A stretch of DNA of 64,000 nt from Paulinella micropora (GCA_009731375.1 BJOX01000184.1:15926-79925), one strand, 5' to 3'. Counted from the first letter of the stretch, positions 38,391 through 49,952 are shown. The notes: generated by a model not told the origin, from the sequence alone. A program made the numbers and translations.

Positions 38391-39150
38391 TCCAGGTCCA
38401 TGCTGGCGGGGCTGTACATCCTGGCCGACGCACGCAAGTGCAGCTCCTGCAGAAGGCCCTGCTTTTCTCCTTCTGGCGCAGCGCTTGCCCGTGCGCTGTC
38501 CCACGTGGCCTCGAGGTTCCTGCCCACCGAAACGGCCGCGCGCGCTGCGGCGGGCACCCAGGCACTGTTGGGCAGCAGCAGCCGGCGCCAATCTGTGCCG
38601 AGCAACTTACCTTCCAGGGCCAGCGCCAGCGCCCGGCGGGCCCCGCCAGCGGGCGGCCCGAGGACAACCTGTGCGCGGCGACCCTGCGCCAGGAGCCAGC
38701 TCTCCTCTGCGTGGGCCCAGCGCCCGAGCTCGCTAACGCAAGTGGCGTCACGGCACGAGCCGTCGCCTGCGTGGAAGTGTGGCTTTCTCTTTTGGGCGCA
38801 GCCCCGCGCCGGCACCGCGCCGACGTCGTAGGCCTGCAGCGCCAGGCGCAGGACCTTGCTGAGCGCCGCTAACACTGGTCCCGAAGTCGGCGCGGAGGCC
38901 CTGCGGAGCCAGTGTTCCAGGCAGCTGCGCCACAGCCTGGCGGCCACGGGACAGCAGTGCGCCTCCAGCACCCACCGGAAGTCCGGGCGCCAGAGGCGGC
39001 ACTTGTCCTGTTCCAGGGCGTACAGCTGCGTGTAGGCCAGGAGCTCCTGGTTCAGGGCCACAGGTAGCTGGCGGGGCCGCCAATAGTGTCGTGCGTCAGC
39101 TGCCGGCCGTACTGAGCCACGAGCCTGGTTTGCAGCGTGGTGATGCAGTC
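38391..39150 (-). repeat. Duplicated RPB2 block, copy 2
   Basis: Second copy, separated from the first by exactly 10 N. It has CAG at the nonsense site of copy 1 but lacks one base near 39050, which shifts the frame. Both ends coincide with the gap, as when two overlapping contigs are placed side by side. Confidence 0.85.
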
Positions 39151-42100
39151 GTTGATGGTCTTGCGGAACATCTGCGAGGGCCCGAGCAGCACGGCCGGGC
39201 GCTCGCCGGTCGGCAGGTAGGGCAGTGCGTGGTCGGGGACGAACACGCACAGCGTGCATTTCTGGCCCGAGGAGTTGGTGATCTTGTCGCCGTACTGGAA
39301 CGGCAGCAGCCTCGTCACCACCATGCGCGCGTACATCTGCGCGTTGCCGCAGTCGCGCAACGTCTGGGCCTGCGCCGGGTCCGTGTCCAGCCACACGCGA
39401 CGACTGTCGACCGACAGGCAGTTCTGCGACACGACCCCGCGGGTCTGCGCCACCGTGCGGCGCACACAGGACTCGTCGCTGCCGTCCGGCTCGGCGGACG
39501 ACAGCGCGCGCAACAGCACGTCCCCGGGCAGCACCGTGCGCCCGAGCGGCACGGTCCACGCGTCCTCGCGCCGCTTGCCCAGCAGGTAGCCCTCTAACGA
39601 GCGGCAGCCGCTTGCCTTGGCGAGCTTGTGGCCATCGGCCGCGAGCGCGGCGCGCGTGCGGGCCAGCACCCCGCCCCAACCGTCGGGATCGGTGCGCACA
39701 GGCGCCGCTGATGGCACAGGTGCGAGGTGCATGCGGTCGTAGTAGGCCTTGCTGTCCAGGAACGCAAACAAACCCCGGTCGGCCGCGCCCTGGCTCCAGA
39801 CCGTGCCGTCGTCTTGGTTGTGCGATCAGGCCCGGTAGGCCACCGGCACGTTGAGCCCTAGCGGCTGCACCCCGAGCGTAGACGCCGCGACGGGCGCCTC
39901 GAGCAGCGGGCAGTCGCCGCGCAGCAGCTCCTTGGCCGAGCTGGCCAACAAGCGCCCGGGCTGGCGTTGCCCCACGGACTGAGACTGCATGCCGACCGCG
40001 TACACGATGCGCGGGCCCGTCACGTGCTCGTGGAACAGCGTCAGCGCCGAAGAAAAGCTCAGGTGGCGGGCGGGCGACAGGTCCACAAAGTCAGCAACCT
40101 TCGCGCGGGCCGCGAACTTGCTCAGGCTCTCGCAGCCTACCTGGACCGCCGACTCTTGGATGCTGAGCACACCAGGCAGCCCTGGTCACGCAGAGCGCGC
40201 CACGCGGCCAGGCAGTCAGCCGCGGGCGGCGGGGGGTGGTTGCTCACGAGGTAACTGCGCGTGTTGTCGTGCGGCAGGCGCAGCTGGCGCAGCCGCCAGC
40301 CGGCCCAGATGCGGCGCACGTCGGCCGGGAGAGGCACACTGCTGCCGTTGTCGACGTGCAACACGGGCGCTGACAGCCGGCCCGCGTACGTGTGGAGTCA
40401 GTCGCCTCTCATCGCGGTCCAGCAACAAGCCCAAATGTCGCAGGGCCAGCCCCCCCGCGTCCGCCACGTCGTCGCCCTGCGCCCCGCGCTTGAGCGCCCG
40501 CAGTTCCCGTAGCATTCGTTCGGCGCCAGTGGCGCTGATGGATCCCAGCAGGCGGCCGTGGCACTCGACCACAAACGGGCCCAGCGACAGATGCGACGTC
40601 GCGGCCTCACATTTGTCCGTGACCCAGTCCTTGAGCGCGGCGGCCCACGCTCTGTCCAGCTCGGGGGTCACAGCCGTGAACAACGACAGGCGCTTGTCGT
40701 AGCCCGACTTGGCGGACTTGCTGGTCTCGTTTGGATCCAGAAAGCTCAGCTGTGAGACGTCGAACCGCTGGTCGGACATCATGCCCTGGCCGTTCGGCAC
40801 CATCTGGCACACCCAGCGCGCCAGCGAGTACTTCTTGGCCAGGTTGCCGCGCAGATGTTGCAGCACGCGCTGCAGCGGCTGGGCGTCGCTGGCGCCAGCC
40901 CTGTCCCTCGGTGACGCGAACTCCTGGAACACGCGTGACATCTGGGGGCTGTCTAGCAAGACATTTGCGTCCACGCAGACGGCCAGCCCGCCCCACGACG
41001 TCAGGCGCGACTGCGCAAACGAGCGCACGCGCTGGAAGGCGCGCTGCAGATTGTGCGAGTAAAGCTGCGCCAGCGTCAGCACCGCCCGGCTCTGCATGGC
41101 CAGCGGGTCCGAAAGGCCCGCGGACGGCTGCCCCTCGGCCACCGACAGGACGGACGGCAGCCCGGCCTCGGCGCGGCTGAGCGCCCGCGCGCCGTCCGCT
41201 AGGTGCTCGGCCTTACGCGCGTCCCCGTACCGCAGTAGGCGTTCGTGGCAGTCCTCGTCGAGCGCGTAGTCTGCCACGAGCGCCGCGCAGCGCGGCGGCA
41301 AACGCGAGGCCCGGCGCACGGCGGTTACTAGCCACTGCGTCGCGCCCGGGAAAATGTGCAGCAAGAACCTGTTGCGCAGCCACCACAGCCCCTGCCCCTG
41401 CATTTGCTCCACCGAAAACTGCTTGGTCCGCAGGCACCACAACTGCCCCAGGCGGAACAGCGCCTGCTCGCGCGTGACCACCCCCTCGTTGAGCGCCCAG
41501 GACCGGTGCACAATGTCCAGGTACACGGCCTGGGTGCGCGCGTCATCGCCGCGGGTGACTAGCTGGCGCAGTTATTCCCAGCCCCTGACGACGAGCGCGC
41601 GCCGTAGGAGTACGAAGTGCAGGTCGCACGGCTGTCACACAAAGACCCTGGCGGTCAGTACGGGCAGGGCCGAGTCCGAACGCGTCTGCGCGCGCACGAA
41701 GCCCTGCACGCGGGGCTGGGGCAAGCAGGTGTTTATCACGGCGGGCCCGCGCTGCCGCGCCGCCCTGGTGGCCCAGGCATCGGCAAAGTCGGTTGGTGGC
41801 ACGTTCTGCCGGTTTCCGTAGGCACTTCTCAGTGTCTGGTCGCGGCGGCCGCTCGCACGGCCCATATTGGGGTACAAATGGAGCTTGCGCTGGCGCTTGG
41901 CGCCGACCATCAGCGCTTCTTGGTTGTGACTGTTGTCGACGTGGTACTGCGCACAGTGCGGCCCCGCGCCCCCGCCGCCGTCTTCGCCCTCGCTAGTATT
42001 ATTATCGGCCGCGGCACGCGCCGGCGCTAGCGGGCTGTCTACGCCCTGTCCCGCTGCAATTGCGTTGGTCTCGGTCTCCTGTGCGCGCCCCGTGTGCCAC

Positions 42101-42642
42101 ACGACGGCGCGGCGGCGCGTTCCGCCCGGTGTGCTAGCGGTCGCCGAGATCTTGTAGATCTCGCGCACGACGGCCCCCGGGCCCGTCTGCAGGGTGCGGC
42201 TAAAGGTAGTGTCGGGCGCCGGCCACCCCGCCCGCAACGCGCTGGGCGGGGGGAGGTTGAGGGGCCACGCCAGCGTCAACAACGTCACGACGCGCGGGGG
42301 CGGTAGCAATGCCTCGTGCGTTACGTCTTCGTACACTCCGGAACTATTTCGCCGCTGCAGGACCCAACGGATCTCGGCCCTGAGCTCCGCGCACCAGCTC
42401 CCGCCAGTCTCGCACAGCACCTCATAGCTGCCGCGCGGGTCGTCGAAGCCCTTGAATTCAGTTGACATCTTCAGAATGTACACGGGCCCGTCGGCGTCTT
42501 CCGTACCAGCGCGCCCGCGCGCCTGCACGGGCACTAGTCGGGGCACGCAGATAGCTGCCGCTGCAACGTGCTCCGACCGCAGCCAGTCCCTCAGCGCCTC
42601 TCGCAGGCAGGTGCCTTGGTTCCGTTTCTGGCACAGCTTGTC

Positions 42643-43078
42643 NNNNNNNNNNNNNNNNNNNNNNNNNNNNNNNNNNNNNNNNNNNNNNNNNNNNNNNNNN
42701 NNNNNNNNNNNNNNNNNNNNNNNNNNNNNNNNNNNNNNNNNNNNNNNNNNNNNNNNNNNNNNNNNNNNNNNNNNNNNNNNNNNNNNNNNNNNNNNNNNNN
42801 NNNNNNNNNNNNNNNNNNNNNNNNNNNNNNNNNNNNNNNNNNNNNNNNNNNNNNNNNNNNNNNNNNNNNNNNNNNNNNNNNNNNNNNNNNNNNNNNNNNN
42901 NNNNNNNNNNNNNNNNNNNNNNNNNNNNNNNNNNNNNNNNNNNNNNNNNNNNNNNNNNNNNNNNNNNNNNNNNNNNNNNNNNNNNNNNNNNNNNNNNNNN
43001 NNNNNNNNNNNNNNNNNNNNNNNNNNNNNNNNNNNNNNNNNNNNNNNNNNNNNNNNNNNNNNNNNNNNNNNNNNNNNN
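42643..43078. other. Assembly gap (436 N)
   Basis: Run of N flanked on the right by poly(G). Confidence 0.95.
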
Positions 43079-43113
<35 letters not shown>

Positions 43114-43137
43114 AAGTGGGGGGGGGGGGGGGGGGGT

Positions 43138-43176
<39 letters not shown>
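43079..43176. repeat. Poly(G) tract, nearly pure
   Basis: About 98 bases of G broken only by AAAGT and single T. Confidence 0.85.
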
Positions 43177-43177
<1 letters not shown>

Positions 43178-43832
43178 GGAACGCGAGGGAGGGGAAAAGA
43201 AGGTGCACAGGATGGGGACAAGCAAGAAAGTAAGGGAGGAAGAGAGACGTGGCATTAGCGGCAGACATGATGTAAATTTGCAAGGACACCAAGCAACAGA
43301 AAAACAAAACAAACCAAAGAAAAGCCTTCCTGTTCTTTTTTTTTAACAGGCACCGCATGACGGACAGCGAAGGCACATTGCGCGCCTGCCTGTTCTTTCA
43401 GAGACACTTTCCTTGCGCTAACAACTGGGAGATCTTTTAAAGTGTCATGCATTGTTGGTATGCAAGCACAGTTGGTTGTCCCCTCTCAATTACTGGGAAG
43501 AGCTGGCGGGCAGCAATATATTTAAAACCTTGCGGCCGCAGAGACAATTGCGCCAGAGAGGCATCTCTGCAAGCATCCAGCAGGGGCTGATCGTAAAGTC
43601 CTGTTTTTCAGCACTTTCATTCCAGAACATAAAGAGCGTCGTGAGAATCAAACGGGGCATCGGCGAACACAGGATCGAATCAAACTCCTTACTCGCTGGC
43701 ACGCATTTCTTTGCTTCACCAGGTGCAAGTCGGGAGGCCTGCCGACCGACACGGGTCTAACGTCCTTGCAGGAGGTTGTACTTGTAGTAAATTGCACGCT
43801 AGAGCTCATGGCTCAGCACCATTTGGAGCGGG
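43177..43832. other. Region without a supported gene
   Basis: Moderate GC. Open frames up to about 100 codons exist but show no recognisable feature. Confidence 0.35.
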
Positions 43833-43833
43833 C

Positions 43834-44194
43834 TTGATTTTATAATAATGTCAAACAACGCTGGGCCGAGGTTGTACAACTTGGCGAACTCAACGATCTG
43901 GACAAGTTGTACAATGGCCAGCTGCTTATTTCACAGTGCCCCACCAAGTGTCTGCAAGAACTGCGTGAACACGTCCGAAACCTGACGAAAAAAAAGGGGG
44001 GGAAAGAGCCCTGCATCTTCATCGGCACGCACGGTAACGTGCTCTATAATGCATTCAGTGCACGAGTTTTTAACGGCAGTACTATCAAATCGGGGCAGCC
44101 TTTACCAACAGAGAATTCGCGATCGAAAGGCACGAGCAGCTTTTCCCAGGCTGGGCACTTTTGCGGCCGTGCGACTGCCAAGTCAAGGTTCTAG
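43834..44194 (+). CDS. Possible gene fragment, unknown
   Basis: The frame opens after a TGA at about 43831 and runs without ATG to 44194. The first 75 residues have the composition of a folded protein (WAEVVQLGELNDLDKLYNGQ...) before becoming Ser-rich. It may be an internal exon or a decayed gene. No family recognised. Confidence 0.25.
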
Positions 44195-45060
44195 AGCTTT
44201 GGGATTCAAAAACTGCTACCGGCCTTAAATCACTGCGCTCACAACCGAGAGATCCCCACTCCAGAAATTTATTAAAATCACACGAATAGATTTCAAAGCC
44301 AGTGTTGAATAATTTAACTGTTTCTTCTCTAAAACAAAAAAAAAGAAACCTGCTTCCCTTACTTTCTGACAGGCCCTCCCAGTGCCGGCCCCCTCTTCCC
44401 CAGTGCCAAGGCTGCCGGCTCCGCCTTTTTTTGTCAAGATGCTTTCCCCCAGGCCCCCCCCCCCCCCCCCCTCTCCCGTCTTTNNNNNNNNNNNNNNNNN
44501 NNNNNNNNNNNNNNNNNGGGGAAGGGGGGGGGGGGGGGGGGAGAAGGGGGGCGGGGGGGGGGGGGGGGGGGGGGCCTAGCTCTTTTTTTTTCTGTGCGGG
44601 GAGGGAGGATATAGATGCAAAAATCCGGCCCCCCCCCACTCTCCTTTCCCCGCCGCCCCCGTTCCTCTGTTCTGTATTTCTTTTTTTTATTATTACTTTT
44701 TCGCCTTTTTTTTTCTTTCTCTTCTGCCCTGTTGCGCGCGACTTTGGGGGGCTCCCCGGGAAGGGAGAAGGGGGGTGGCCCCCCCCTGCCCTCTTAGTGC
44801 GCGCTAACCCCCCCTTCGTTGCGCATTTGAATCCGCGCGCTCGCTACTCTTGTTTATTTTCTGTCAACACCTAATCACACGAAAAGCATGCGCAACAACA
44901 AACGAACAAAATAAACAGCCTCTTGTCTCTGAGCACTCCNNNNNNNNNNNNNNNNNNNNNNNNNNNNNNNNNNNNNNNNNNNNNNNNNNNNNNNNNNNNN
45001 NNNNNNNNNNNNNNNNNGACACACAACACAACACACACACACAATCGCGTCTTGGCGAAC
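44195..45060. other. Homopolymer-rich region with two gaps
   Basis: C-run before and G-runs after the gap 44484-44517, T-rich stretch to 44730, gap 44940-45017, then an (AC)n tract that leads to the zinc-finger ATG. No gene supported. Confidence 0.45.
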
Positions 45061-45693
45061 ATGTCCGCGACGACCGCCCTCTGGATCTGCCAACACTGCC
45101 CTGCACAGCACAAGTCTTACCTAGACTTTAAGAGACACATGGCTCGGCACCGCAAAGCGTTCAGTGGCCTAGCGGGGCTCGAATGCCCGTTGTGCGGATT
45201 CACAGTCACCGATAAGAACAACCTGCGTTCGCACCTGAACACTCACACCAAGCCGTTAATTTGTTCGCTCTGCCCGCGCAGATTTGCACGGAAGAGCGGC
45301 CTAGAAACTCATTTGCTTAAGCACGCCCAAGGGTGGAAGCCCAGGTGCGCGGCGCCGGGGTGCCAGAGTACTGCCGAAGCACAGCCGCCGCCGGTGATGC
45401 CGGCGCCCTGCTGCTGCGGGGTGATCTGCCCCGTGTGCGGCAAATTCTTGAGACACAAGGGCAGCCTGCGCTTGCATCTCAAAATCCACGACCCGCACAA
45501 AGACTACGAGTGTGCCTTCTGCCATCGGAAATTTACTCAGAAAGTCAACTGGGAAACACATCTGACGCAACACACCGGCGTGAGGCACTATCGCTGCGAA
45601 CAAGGATGCTGCGAAAGGGCTTTTGCAACCCGTCAGGCACAGAGCGCTCACAGGAAAGCGTACCTGCGGCGGACGGGCGGGGTCCGGGCCTGA
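45061..45693 (+). CDS. C2H2 zinc-finger protein (five fingers plus one degenerate)
   Basis: A 210-residue protein starting MSATTALWIC. Five canonical C-x2-C...H-x3-H fingers are visible: CQHC...HMARH, CPLC...HLNTH, CSLC...HLLKH, CPVC...HLKIH and CAFC...HLTQH. A sixth cysteine-rich unit is irregular, and a Pro/Cys-rich spacer (about residues 95-120) lies between fingers 3 and 4. Such arrays bind DNA or RNA, so the protein is probably a transcription regulator in a nucleus. The ATG at 45061 begins just before finger 1, after an (AC)n tract and a gap. It could belong to the virus-like block or to the host. Confidence 0.75.
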   Translation: MSATTALWICQHCPAQHKSYLDFKRHMARHRKAFSGLAGLECPLCGFTVTDKNNLRSHLNTHTKPLICSLCPRRFARKSGLETHLLKHAQGWKPRCAAPGCQSTAEAQPPPVMPAPCCCGVICPVCGKFLRHKGSLRLHLKIHDPHKDYECAFCHRKFTQKVNWETHLTQHTGVRHYRCEQGCCERAFATRQAQSAHRKAYLRRTGGVRA

Positions 45694-45803
45694 TTTTGTT
45701 GTATAAAAAAAAACAGGCGGATGCTTTCTGCAATTAAACAAAAATCCTTCCGAGTGTGACAGAGAGAGAGAAAAGAGAGGGTAGATATTTTATTCCTACC
45801 TTC

Positions 45804-45804
<1 letters not shown>

Positions 45805-45868
<64 letters not shown>
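45805..45868. repeat. Poly(C), 64 bases
   Basis: Uninterrupted C tract ending 3 bases before a 10-N gap (45872-45881). Confidence 0.85.
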
Positions 45869-45870
<2 letters not shown>

Positions 45871-46031
45871 TNNNNNNNNNNCCTGCCCTAGCTTCTTTTT
45901 CTTTTGTTTTTTTTGTTTTTTGGGTTCCTGAGGACCCTCCTTCCGTTTTTAAAGACAAGTGAGGTTTGGGGAGGGACGACGTTCAGGTCCCAAGAACAAA
46001 CAGAGAGACTGTCTTTTTTTTTTGTAGCTCC

Positions 46032-46939
46032 ATGCCGAGCAATGCGAGGCGCTTCTATTCAGCCGTCATTGATAGTGCTCTAGCCTCGTACGCGCTGTAT
46101 TCAGTCTCCGAAGTACGAATGATTAAGAGCCTGGACGATGAAACTTTACAGGCCCGAATATTAAAGAATGAGCTCCGGGGGATCGACGACGAGTCTTTTG
46201 GTTTGTCACTGTACCGCGCGGGCCACATTCGCCAGGCCCGCCGCGTGCTGTGGTCGGCCGCCAACTCAGGCTCGCGGCTGGCGACGAGGCTGCTGGGGGA
46301 CATGTACAGCGTGGGCCTTGGCGGACGAAAGAACAACGGGCTGGCCATCTCGGCCTGGGCCCTGGCTGCCCACCAGGCTGCAGCTCTTCTGCCTACAACC
46401 TGGCTGTCTATTTGCTTGCGGGCAGGCGCTGTGTGCGTGATGCAGGACGGGCCGCGCGCACGTTTCTTGCTATCGCCGGCGCAGCGAACTGCTCAGACTC
46501 TCTTTACGCTTTTGCATACTGCGCGCGCAATGGGCTGTGCACACAGCAGGACCAAAGCCTGGCCCTGGCTATGTACCGGAGGGGCGCGAGTCTAGGCTGT
46601 CAATACTGCCAATTCATGGTAGGCGTCTTCTGCGAGAGGGGCATCGTCCACCCCCGCAACGTTTCGCTGGCTATACTGTGGTACACGATTGCAGCGAGGA
46701 GCGGCGACAGGCAGGCACTGCAAGAGTTGCGAGAGCTGTGGGCCCAAACAATCAGCGGGCACGCAGCCGCCGCGCGCAGGCGGCTCGAACGTTACATGCA
46801 AGAAGAAAGGCATACGAATTTTATTTTTTTTAGTGTCGACCCTAATATAGGTGTTGATGTTTTATTGTTGAAAGTCCTTTTTGAAAAAGAAAAAAACCCC
46901 TTGTCACACCAGGGAGCCCCATTTAATGTAGTTTTCTAA
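46032..46939 (+). pseudogene. Sel1-like repeat protein with one frameshift
   Basis: From ATG 46032 the frame encodes an N-terminal helical part and the first Sel1-like repeats (AANSGSRLATRLLGDMYSVG...). Near 46370-46385 the repeat pattern moves to another frame (YNLAVYLLAGRRC..., then CQFMVGVFCERGI) and continues to TAA 46937-46939. Sel1 repeats are about 36-44-residue alpha-solenoid units used as scaffolds; at least four are recognisable. The ATG is preceded by a T-run ending TTTGTAG, which could be a splice acceptor. A single indel would restore one frame, so either a sequencing error or a real lesion. Downstream of about 46810 the frame is AT-rich and may not be coding. Confidence 0.55.
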
Positions 46940-47053
46940 GCGTTCACCACTAAAAAATAGTCAGGCAGGGCCAGGTCAGGACCGTTTTTTGCGCCGTCCC
47001 TATCGATATTTTTTTAGGTTTTTCCCAACTCGAAGTGATGAGGTTTCGGCGCC

Positions 47054-47725
47054 ATGCCAAGAAGCGAGCCACTGGGTCGAAAGCGGAAGGGCAAACAGAA
47101 ATCTGGAAAGCTGTTCCAGCAGGCAATTCGTGACTCTTCAAGGAAAGAAAAAAAGCGGAAGCTTTCAGACATTGCTCGAGTTGCAGAGGCAAGGGAAAAG
47201 GATCCGCAGTATGGCCAGGGGACGGGGGCAGTTTCTCTCGAAGTGGGAGCAGAATCTCTCGAAGTGGGGGCAGAGTCTCTCGAGAATTTTGAAATGGAAT
47301 TTTCTGTCATCACCCCCAAAGGGGCTGGAGTGCATTATATGACCAGAAAGGAGTACTGGGGGGGTGTAGAGAGGGAGAAGATGACGCCAATAAAAGTGCC
47401 AGATGCGGATGGGTGTGTGGGTAGAACAGGAGAGCCATACCTGCGAGAGATGTGGCAGTGGCAGGAGACAGATGATAGTTGTAGAATAGATAAGTATGTG
47501 ACGGGGAAAGAGATAGTGCTAGTGTGTAGGGTGCCCAAGATCAGAAAGGAAGAGAAGGTGTCCAAGCAGACTAGGAGACAGAGAAAGCAGAGGTGTGGGG
47601 CTGTGGTAGGGGAGGTTAGGCGAATGTTAGGTGAGGAGCATAGGTTGACAGAAGCAGAGGTGAATGATTATGATGAAATGGTGAAAGACATGTATAAAAA
47701 CTATGCTGCCCTGCCTGACGAGTAA
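47054..47725 (+). CDS. Unrecognised basic protein, 223 residues
   Basis: ATG 47054 to TAA 47723-47725. The N-terminus is strongly basic (GRKRKGKQKSGK, KEKKRK) and looks like a nuclear localisation signal. Next come two and a half copies of a SLEVGAE unit encoded by a DNA tandem repeat (about 47232-47284), then a mixed alpha/beta-like region and a second basic stretch (KQTRRQRKQR). Base composition is close to balanced, unlike the GC-rich genes to the left, so it may be a host gene. No family recognised. Confidence 0.45.
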   Translation: MPRSEPLGRKRKGKQKSGKLFQQAIRDSSRKEKKRKLSDIARVAEAREKDPQYGQGTGAVSLEVGAESLEVGAESLENFEMEFSVITPKGAGVHYMTRKEYWGGVEREKMTPIKVPDADGCVGRTGEPYLREMWQWQETDDSCRIDKYVTGKEIVLVCRVPKIRKEEKVSKQTRRQRKQRCGAVVGEVRRMLGEEHRLTEAEVNDYDEMVKDMYKNYAALPDE

Positions 47726-49520
47726 GAGATAGCAGATATAGCATACCAGGCACTCCTGCACATGGATTGCAATGTCATGTCGGATAAGCAAGTTCGAACT
47801 TTGTTGCGAGCAGTCCAGCATCCATTTCTGCCATAACAGGCACAGAAGATATGATGTATGTTTAGAAAACAAACAAAAACAAGCACTACAGCTGCAATCA
47901 ATTTAGGGCAAAGAAAAATAGACTTACTTCTGTTTGAAGTATGCTTTTTTTCAAGCTGATAGAGCGTTTGCTTTTTCAAGCTTTGCTCTACCAGCTGCTG
48001 TCTTTTTTTCGGCTTTTCCCAAGTAGGAACGCCTAATTGGCGCCCTTTGGTTCAACCTTACTTTTCTTTTGGGCGTGTTTTTCAGAGTCGGTAATGTATT
48101 GCCGGTTTTTCAGGTACGGATGCCAGTTTCATGCTGAGAAATACAAAAAAAAAACCGGGCCGCTGCCACTAAAATCATGTCGAGGTCAAGTGCACCAAAG
48201 CATACCGTAAAAAGTGCCCCCGTTTTACCAACGCTTAAAACGCCTAAAAAAACATATGCTCTTGGTGCTTTTTTTTTTTAGCAGCCCATCGACAAGAATT
48301 CCCCTGACTTGGGGAAGCAAAACTGTGTTCGTGCTTGTTTTTTTGTGTTTGTGTTGTCTCCACTTTACCAAATACCGCAATTCATGCATATTCTACTTTC
48401 CCACACATAACACTTGGGTTGCACACAAATCCACCTTTTTCCCCTTGCAAAATTGTCTGTGTTTGGGTGTGTTGTGTGCTTTTTTTGCGGACGTGTACCC
48501 CACATGATGTTTGTGTTGAGTCTGTTGTCTATTCATTAACTATTGTACATTTTGTTTTGTTTTGTGTTGTAATGTGTTCCTGTAATGTTTTTGTCCACTT
48601 TCGCACAAAAAACTGTGAGTGCATGTGCTTCTTTCGCCAACTACTGACACTTTGAAATTGCTGCTTCTGTAGCTGTGCTGCCATGCTTTTTTTTCCATCT
48701 GCTGCCCCCGAGTGTTGCTTTTCGTAATTGTTTGTGGATTTTTATACTATACATGTTGTGTGTTGACAAAATGCTTGGCATGATGCGTTTTATGTTCGTT
48801 TTCGCTGTGAGAGGGGGGGGGGGTGGAGTCCAGTGCGCACTTACTGATTTCGTTTTTGTTTTGATGCCTCTAATTGCGTTTGTCACCATTACACATGCTA
48901 CATCACAATACAACGCATTTTCTATTAGGTTAGAGGTAGGGTTCATGAACTCACGCCATAATCACATGCGCCATGCATATCTTCCCTTCCAAATATGCCT
49001 TCGTTCTTTGTTTTTTTTGCGTTCTGTCTTTTCTGCTTTTCGTGCTCTCTCTGTCTGTCATATGTCTTTCCTGTTGTTGCTGCTTGCTGTTTTTGCTTTG
49101 CTGCTGGTGTCCAAGCTTGTTTTCTGCATTTCTGTTATGTTTTTGTGGCGTTTGCACAAAATCTTGTGTTTGGGCAGGCTATGTCTGGCAAGAACGAGCG
49201 AAAGGCTACCCCCGAGCTGAGCAGGAAGGAGAAGGCGGCACGATCTCGTCTGCGCAAGAAAATGATGACGACTTAGAGTCGTGGGGCTTCGGCTGGCCAG
49301 AGCAGGAGGCAGATGTGCCTTACTGGGACACTGTGGAGGCAATGTGGGAGAGTGTGAGACAGTTTTTTGAGTTACAGGAGGGAGCGTCCGTGACTGAGAA
49401 GAGAGAGAGAGCGAAAAATCCCCACTCTACAAACCACACTCACAGGAAACCAAACCTCCACCACGCCACCCCACCAAACCAAAGAAAGATAATAACGACG
49501 TAAGCATTCTTGATAGTTTA
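47726..49520. other. T-rich region without a clear gene
   Basis: Mostly T/G-rich DNA with phenylalanine/valine-rich spurious frames. A stretch at 49181-49503 has two overlapping open frames (one starting MSGKNERKATPEL, another with WPEQEADVPYWD) that may be an upstream exon of the next gene, but I could not join them in frame. Confidence 0.4.
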
Positions 49521-49885
49521 ATGCGTTTACCTACTTCATCTAATGATGATATGTGGTGGAGAGATTTCATTCGCGCCTTTCAGAAAATGATTCAGTTTAA
49601 GTCCGGGGATGAGATGAAAATTTCGGCTGATTTCAGCAACCACCCATTTCATAAGCACGTAAGAATGTTAAAGGCAGCAGGGGCGGTGATCGTGCGTGAG
49701 AGTGAGAAAGTGGTAGAGGCGGGGTTTCCAGATATAGATACAGTAGTGTGCACCATGTTGGGACTCGATCCCCAGGCCCTGCCCAAGGTCGTGGATACCC
49801 GCGCCACCATCTCCTACAAAGCTTACCACGCGGGCCTGGCGTGCATGCTCCAACGTGCCTTCTTTTCCAAAAAGGCATGGGGGAT

Positions 49886-49952
<67 letters not shown>

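Larger units (their letters stand above)
37159..42642 (-). pseudogene. DNA-directed RNA polymerase subunit 2 (RPB2-like), multiply broken
   Basis: Conserved RPB2 signatures appear in order on the minus strand. They are an external-domain segment near 40510-40560 (GPFVVECHGRLLGS); a YAGRLSAPVLHVD stretch (~40345-40385); a DLSPARHLSF segment; HNQDDGTVW...AADRGLF (~39780-39825), equal to the NQED catalytic region; YGDKITNSSGQKCT (~39280), equal to the GDK..GQKG nucleotide-contact loop; and a C-terminal zinc region VCKLCG...C with GLVRMPTTFVLLK (37220-37390). Lesions: in-frame TGA 41635-41637, TAA 41572-41574, frameshifts near 40395 and 40160, TGA 39826-39828, and more in the duplicated block. 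Three different stop codons argue against recoding. The 5' end runs into the gap at 42643. A region of about 250 residues before the zinc module is longer than in cellular RPB2. Viral RPB2 is a hallmark of nucleocytoplasmic giant viruses. Confidence 0.8.

Noticed and set aside
37159-42642. Stop-codon reassignment as an explanation for RPB2 stops
   Set aside because: TGA, TAA and TAG all interrupt it, along with frameshifts, while neighbouring genes end normally with the same codons.
47726-49180. Phe/Val/Cys-rich open frames that look like membrane proteins
   Set aside because: T/G-rich DNA gives hydrophobic residues in all frames; no ATG context, splice pattern or conserved motif supports a gene.
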